Source: Eubacterium sp. 14-2 (GTDB lineage Bacteria; Bacillota; Clostridia; Lachnospirales; Lachnospiraceae). From it: a stretch of 64,000 bases of DNA. Position 1 is the first letter of the stretch, and each line of letters opens with the position of its first letter. This document shows positions 61,086 through 64,000 of the stretch, piece after piece. The translations under genes and the position numbers were made by a program. Where the stretch lies: positions 566,911 through 630,910 of the forward strand of contig NZ_KE159567.1 of assembly GCF_000403845.2 (NCBI RefSeq), in the 5' to 3' direction. Below the pieces are notes generated by a model. That model did no database searches and was not told the DNA's origin. It saw only the letters and a list, made by a program, of their open reading frames with translations.

Positions 61086-62534
61086 ATGGAGCAGGAACAG
61101 GAAATATTTCAGGGGGAGGATTTTTACCGGTTTGCAGATGCGGCGCTGGAGATTATCATAAGATTTGACAGGCTGGGGAGGATACAGTATGGCAACAGTC
61201 AGGCCAAAGAGGATCTTGGTTACGGAGAGGAACTGACTGATATCAATCTTTTTACCTTGTTTCAGGCAGATCTGCAGCAGGAGAAAATGAGGGACAAAAA
61301 TCTTCTGGAAGTGATGGCAGCCATGAAAGAAGGAATGATGTACCGGAAAAACGGAACCTGTTTTCCGGTTCGCATGACTGTAATGGCAGAGGGAGGACAG
61401 AATCTGATTTTTGCCATTAACGTGGCCAAGCGGATTGAGACGGAACGAAAGCTGGTCCGCATGAAGGAAGAAATGGAAGAAACCATTAAGGTGAGAAATG
61501 AGTTTGTGGCAAATGTGACCCATGAGCTGCGTACTCCGGTAAATGGTGTGAAAGGCCATGTAACCAATATGCTGGAGGCGGGGGTGACTCCGGAGCAGAA
61601 ACGTACACTGGATATTATTACCCGGTGCTGCGAGAATATGTCTGCAATTATCAACAATATTCTGGACTTTTCAAAGCTGGAAGCAGGGAAATTTACGCTG
61701 GAACAGAAAGAATTTGATTTCTACCAGATGGTAAACCATGCAGTGGAGACAAACATTACAGCCATAAATTCCAAAGGGCTGCATATTATGGTAAATATTG
61801 ATAAGACCATTCCCTCATATCTGATCGGTGATGAGCTGCGTCTGACGCAGATTCTGAATAATCTGCTGTCCAATGCGGTAAAATTTACCAGTGTGGGATA
61901 CATTAATATAGAAGTAACCAAAACGGTGCAGTTTGATGATGAGATTGAACTGTTTTTTGTGGTATCTGACACAGGAATCGGAGTTTCACAGGAAGAAAAA
62001 GATAAATTATTCAAAAGTTTTTCTCAGGTGGACGCTTCCATCACCAGGAAATACGGAGGAACCGGACTGGGGCTTGCCATTACAAGGCAGCTGGTGGAAC
62101 TTATGCACGGCAGTATCCATCTGGAAAGTGAAAAGGGAAAGGGAAGCAGCTTTTCCTACTCTGTAAGGCTTCATGTGGCACAGAACAAAAAAGAAGAAAA
62201 CAGTGTCCGGGAGCAGTTTGAATTTATCAATCAGAATCAGGATATGTCAAAATTCGACAATATAGGGGAAATCTTTCATTTCGGCACTGAAGAAAACCAT
62301 CAGGAAATCCGAAACAAAATGGAGAAACTGATTATCTGTATGGAGGTGGGAGCCTGGGATAAGGCGGAAACATTTTCACATAATATCAAGGAACTGGTGG
62401 AAGAAGGACCTCAGGATCTGAAAAAAACTGCGTTTCGTCTGGAAATGAATGTGCGCAAAGAGAAATATGAAAAAGCCCTGGAACAATATAACAGTTTAAA
62501 AGAATTACTGGAAGAAAACATCGGAGGAATATAA
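61086..62534 (+). CDS. PAS-domain soluble hybrid-type histidine kinase
   Basis: 482 residues from ATG 61086 (after GGAAGGGGCGG); seven codons upstream are also open. No membrane segment. PAS domain (about residues 20-125, ALEIIIRFDRLGRIQYGNSQ), dimerisation helix with phospho-His in NVTHELRTPVN (about residue 146), catalytic domain with N (LLSNAVKFTS), G1 (VSDTGIGVSQ), F and G2 (GTGLGLAITRQL) boxes, then a 110-residue helical tail (about 370-482) that could be an HPt-like or docking domain without a clear His. Next gene is two bases downstream. Confidence 0.9.
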   Translation: MEQEQEIFQGEDFYRFADAALEIIIRFDRLGRIQYGNSQAKEDLGYGEELTDINLFTLFQADLQQEKMRDKNLLEVMAAMKEGMMYRKNGTCFPVRMTVMAEGGQNLIFAINVAKRIETERKLVRMKEEMEETIKVRNEFVANVTHELRTPVNGVKGHVTNMLEAGVTPEQKRTLDIITRCCENMSAIINNILDFSKLEAGKFTLEQKEFDFYQMVNHAVETNITAINSKGLHIMVNIDKTIPSYLIGDELRLTQILNNLLSNAVKFTSVGYINIEVTKTVQFDDEIELFFVVSDTGIGVSQEEKDKLFKSFSQVDASITRKYGGTGLGLAITRQLVELMHGSIHLESEKGKGSSFSYSVRLHVAQNKKEENSVREQFEFINQNQDMSKFDNIGEIFHFGTEENHQEIRNKMEKLIICMEVGAWDKAETFSHNIKELVEEGPQDLKKTAFRLEMNVRKEKYEKALEQYNSLKELLEENIGGI

Positions 62535-62535
62535 T

Positions 62536-63621
62536 ATGGAAAATATGGAAAGGCCCGGCAGTGTACCTCAGATTCTGATTGTGGATGATGTGGACGCCAA
62601 CCTGATGATTTTGGAAAATATTATTCTGGAAATGGGTTATACGCCCAGATGTGCTGCCAGTGCCGGCGAGGCCACGAAGCTGATTGCAGAAAGTCTGCCT
62701 CAGTTAATTCTTCTGGATGTGTTTATGCCGGAAATGGATGGATATGAATTCTGTGAAAGACTGAAAGAAAATCCTATTACCAGAGATATTCCCATTATTT
62801 TTATTTCGGCGGCAGATTCCAGCGAAGATAAAGTCAGGGGATTTAAACTGGGCGCTGTGGACTATATCGGAAAACCTTTTGAGGTGACGGAAGTTACCAT
62901 GCGTGTAAAAAATCACCTGAAGATTTACGAGATGCAGCAGGAACTTGAACTGAGCAACCGCCGCCTGCACAGCGTAATCAGCAGTCAGGCCAGACGGATT
63001 GAGGAAGAACAGAAGAATATTCTGTATGCGCTGGCCACTCTGACAGAAGGGAAAGATACGGATACCAGATTCCATCTGGACAATGTGGCTTATAACTGTC
63101 GGCTGCTGGCTCAGAGCCTTCAGTTCAGTCCGGAATTTTCTGAAGAAGTGTCGGAAAGTTTTATTGATACCATAGGAGTGGCCTCCAGACTTCATGATAT
63201 TGGAAAAATTCAGACGCCCTGTAACATTCTGGCAAAACCAGGTCCTCTGGAGCAGAAGGAAATGGAAATTGTAAAGCGCCATGTGGAACAGGGAGCGGCA
63301 ATTCTGGAACGGATCTATGACAGCACACCGGAAAACAGTTTTCTGCCCATGGCCATTGAAATTGCCCGTTACCACCATGCCAGATGGGATGGAACCGGGT
63401 ATCCGGAGCGGCTTTGCAGGAAAGATATCCCATTGTCGGCAAGAATTACCATTGTTGTGGATATTTTTGATACGCTGCTGGGAGAGCGGTGTTACAAAAA
63501 GGCTTACAGTAAGGAAGAAAGCCTGAAAATCATTGAAGAAGGAAGCGGCACGTTTTTTGACCCGGAGATCGTAGATGTATTTCTGAAGGTGCAGAAACAG
63601 CTTCATCATGAAGAAGGATAA
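62536..63621 (+). CDS. Receiver-HD-GYP response regulator (c-di-GMP phosphodiesterase)
   Basis: 361 residues. Receiver domain (about 1-130) with DDVD, phospho-Asp in LILLDVFMPEMDG and Lys in GKPFEVTE; linker helix; HD-GYP domain (about 165-355) with RLHDIGKIQTPC, HVEQGAAIL and the signature RYHHARWDGTGYPERL. It should hydrolyse c-di-GMP when phosphorylated by the adjacent kinase, opposite to the diguanylate cyclase at 46756. GYP is complete (GTGYP). Confidence 0.92.
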   Translation: MENMERPGSVPQILIVDDVDANLMILENIILEMGYTPRCAASAGEATKLIAESLPQLILLDVFMPEMDGYEFCERLKENPITRDIPIIFISAADSSEDKVRGFKLGAVDYIGKPFEVTEVTMRVKNHLKIYEMQQELELSNRRLHSVISSQARRIEEEQKNILYALATLTEGKDTDTRFHLDNVAYNCRLLAQSLQFSPEFSEEVSESFIDTIGVASRLHDIGKIQTPCNILAKPGPLEQKEMEIVKRHVEQGAAILERIYDSTPENSFLPMAIEIARYHHARWDGTGYPERLCRKDIPLSARITIVVDIFDTLLGERCYKKAYSKEESLKIIEEGSGTFFDPEIVDVFLKVQKQLHHEEG

Positions 63622-63722
63622 CAGCAACGGAATTGACAAATAAAGATGAATATAGTACCATAGAAGATATGGTACAGTAGTGTGAAATCTGATAGAAGTT
63701 TATGTGACAGGAGTTAGGAGTT

Positions 63723-64000
63723 ATGATTACGGAACAGGAATTTCATCGGATTGTAGTGTACGTGAAGCAGAAGTATGGCATAGATCTCAATGGAAAACAG
63801 ATACTGGTAAATGGGAGAATGGAAAATTATCTTCTGCGGAATGGCTACAGTGGATATGATGAGTACATGACAAAGGTTGAAAAGAATCCCAAAGGAGAAG
63901 AAGCGCGAAATCTGATTAACGTATTGACTACCAATCATACATATTTTATGAGAGAATTTGAGCATATGGATTTTATGAGGAAGGTGGTGCTTCCTCAGAT
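63723..64000 (+). CDS. cheR: CheR-type protein methyltransferase, N-terminal part
   Basis: Starts at ATG 63723 (after AGGAGTTAGGAG) and runs off the window after about 92 residues. The N-terminal helical domain ends in INVLTTNHTYFMREFEHMDF, which matches the CheR signature LTTN-x-T-x-F-x-R-E. CheR methylates chemoreceptor glutamates using SAM. It follows a kinase and a c-di-GMP hydrolase, so it may serve a chemosensory-like pathway rather than swimming; the sensor MCP at 30670 is a possible but distant substrate. A small inverted repeat (TACCATA/TATGGTA near 63656-63674) lies before it. Confidence 0.85.
   Translation, partial: MITEQEFHRIVVYVKQKYGIDLNGKQILVNGRMENYLLRNGYSGYDEYMTKVEKNPKGEEARNLINVLTTNHTYFMREFEHMDFMRKVVLPQ

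Overview
The window looks like a chromosomal piece of a spore-forming gut Clostridium relative, most likely family Lachnospiraceae. The evidence is the style of the proteins (TlpA / CD1871A-type CXXC / polyferredoxin trio, DUF1700, papain-like exported protease, several sensory proteins), Gram-positive ribosome binding sites (AGGAGG) before almost every gene, and a LysM-GH18 spore-cortex hydrolase. No species is claimed.

Layout. 1-3204: 16S-23S spacer, a complete 23S rRNA gene and tRNA-Asn, with no 5S gene visible. 3270-5518: acetyltransferase and a redox/polyferredoxin operon. 5537-6367: seven tRNA genes behind one strong promoter. 6417-6722: Dabb protein. 6871-28347: a LysM-GH18 spore hydrolase gene split in two by a 20.3-kb integrated element (7286-27626). 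28489-32613: GH42 beta-galactosidase and a soluble [FeFe]-hydrogenase-like/MCP sensor. 32862-41421: ABC importer, HlyD-like and membrane protein operon with a divergent two-component system. 41546-46588: five-gene peptide/nickel-type ABC transporter, then a diguanylate cyclase (46756-48681). 48822-58441: tRNA-Arg, DUF1700, a cNMP-domain protein, a truncated nucleotidyltransferase, a candidate sRNA, rhodanese, rRNA methyltransferase, exported cysteine protease, amidase, RdgB and YfcE. 58517-60298: second tRNA cluster with a type I toxin-antitoxin module and an XRE regulator. 60334-64000: DUF3795 protein, hybrid signalling genes (PAS histidine kinase, REC-HD-GYP) and the start of a CheR gene.

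The most interesting system is the 20.3-kb element. It has a large serine recombinase at its left end, an XRE repressor / ImmA-like pair with divergent operator-bearing promoters, a late regulator with an in-frame amber codon, and a contractile-tail gene set (tail terminator, sheath, tube, frameshifted chaperone, tape measure, baseplate, fibre, holin, amidase). I see no terminase, portal, capsid or replication genes. It therefore looks like an integrating tailocin (headless contractile particle). Its fibre gene sits in a shufflon: four copies of an 11-bp TAAACACGGAT site, two in each orientation, mark the in-frame LNTD junction of one expressed and three silent fibre C-termini, with a tyrosine recombinase and a type I toxin-antitoxin module between them. 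A lipoprotein gene with its own promoter and terminator (a moron) is inserted between the tube and chaperone genes. The element ends carry a 10-bp common core; joining them restores the spore hydrolase reading frame exactly, so excision during sporulation (skin-like behaviour) is a testable idea.
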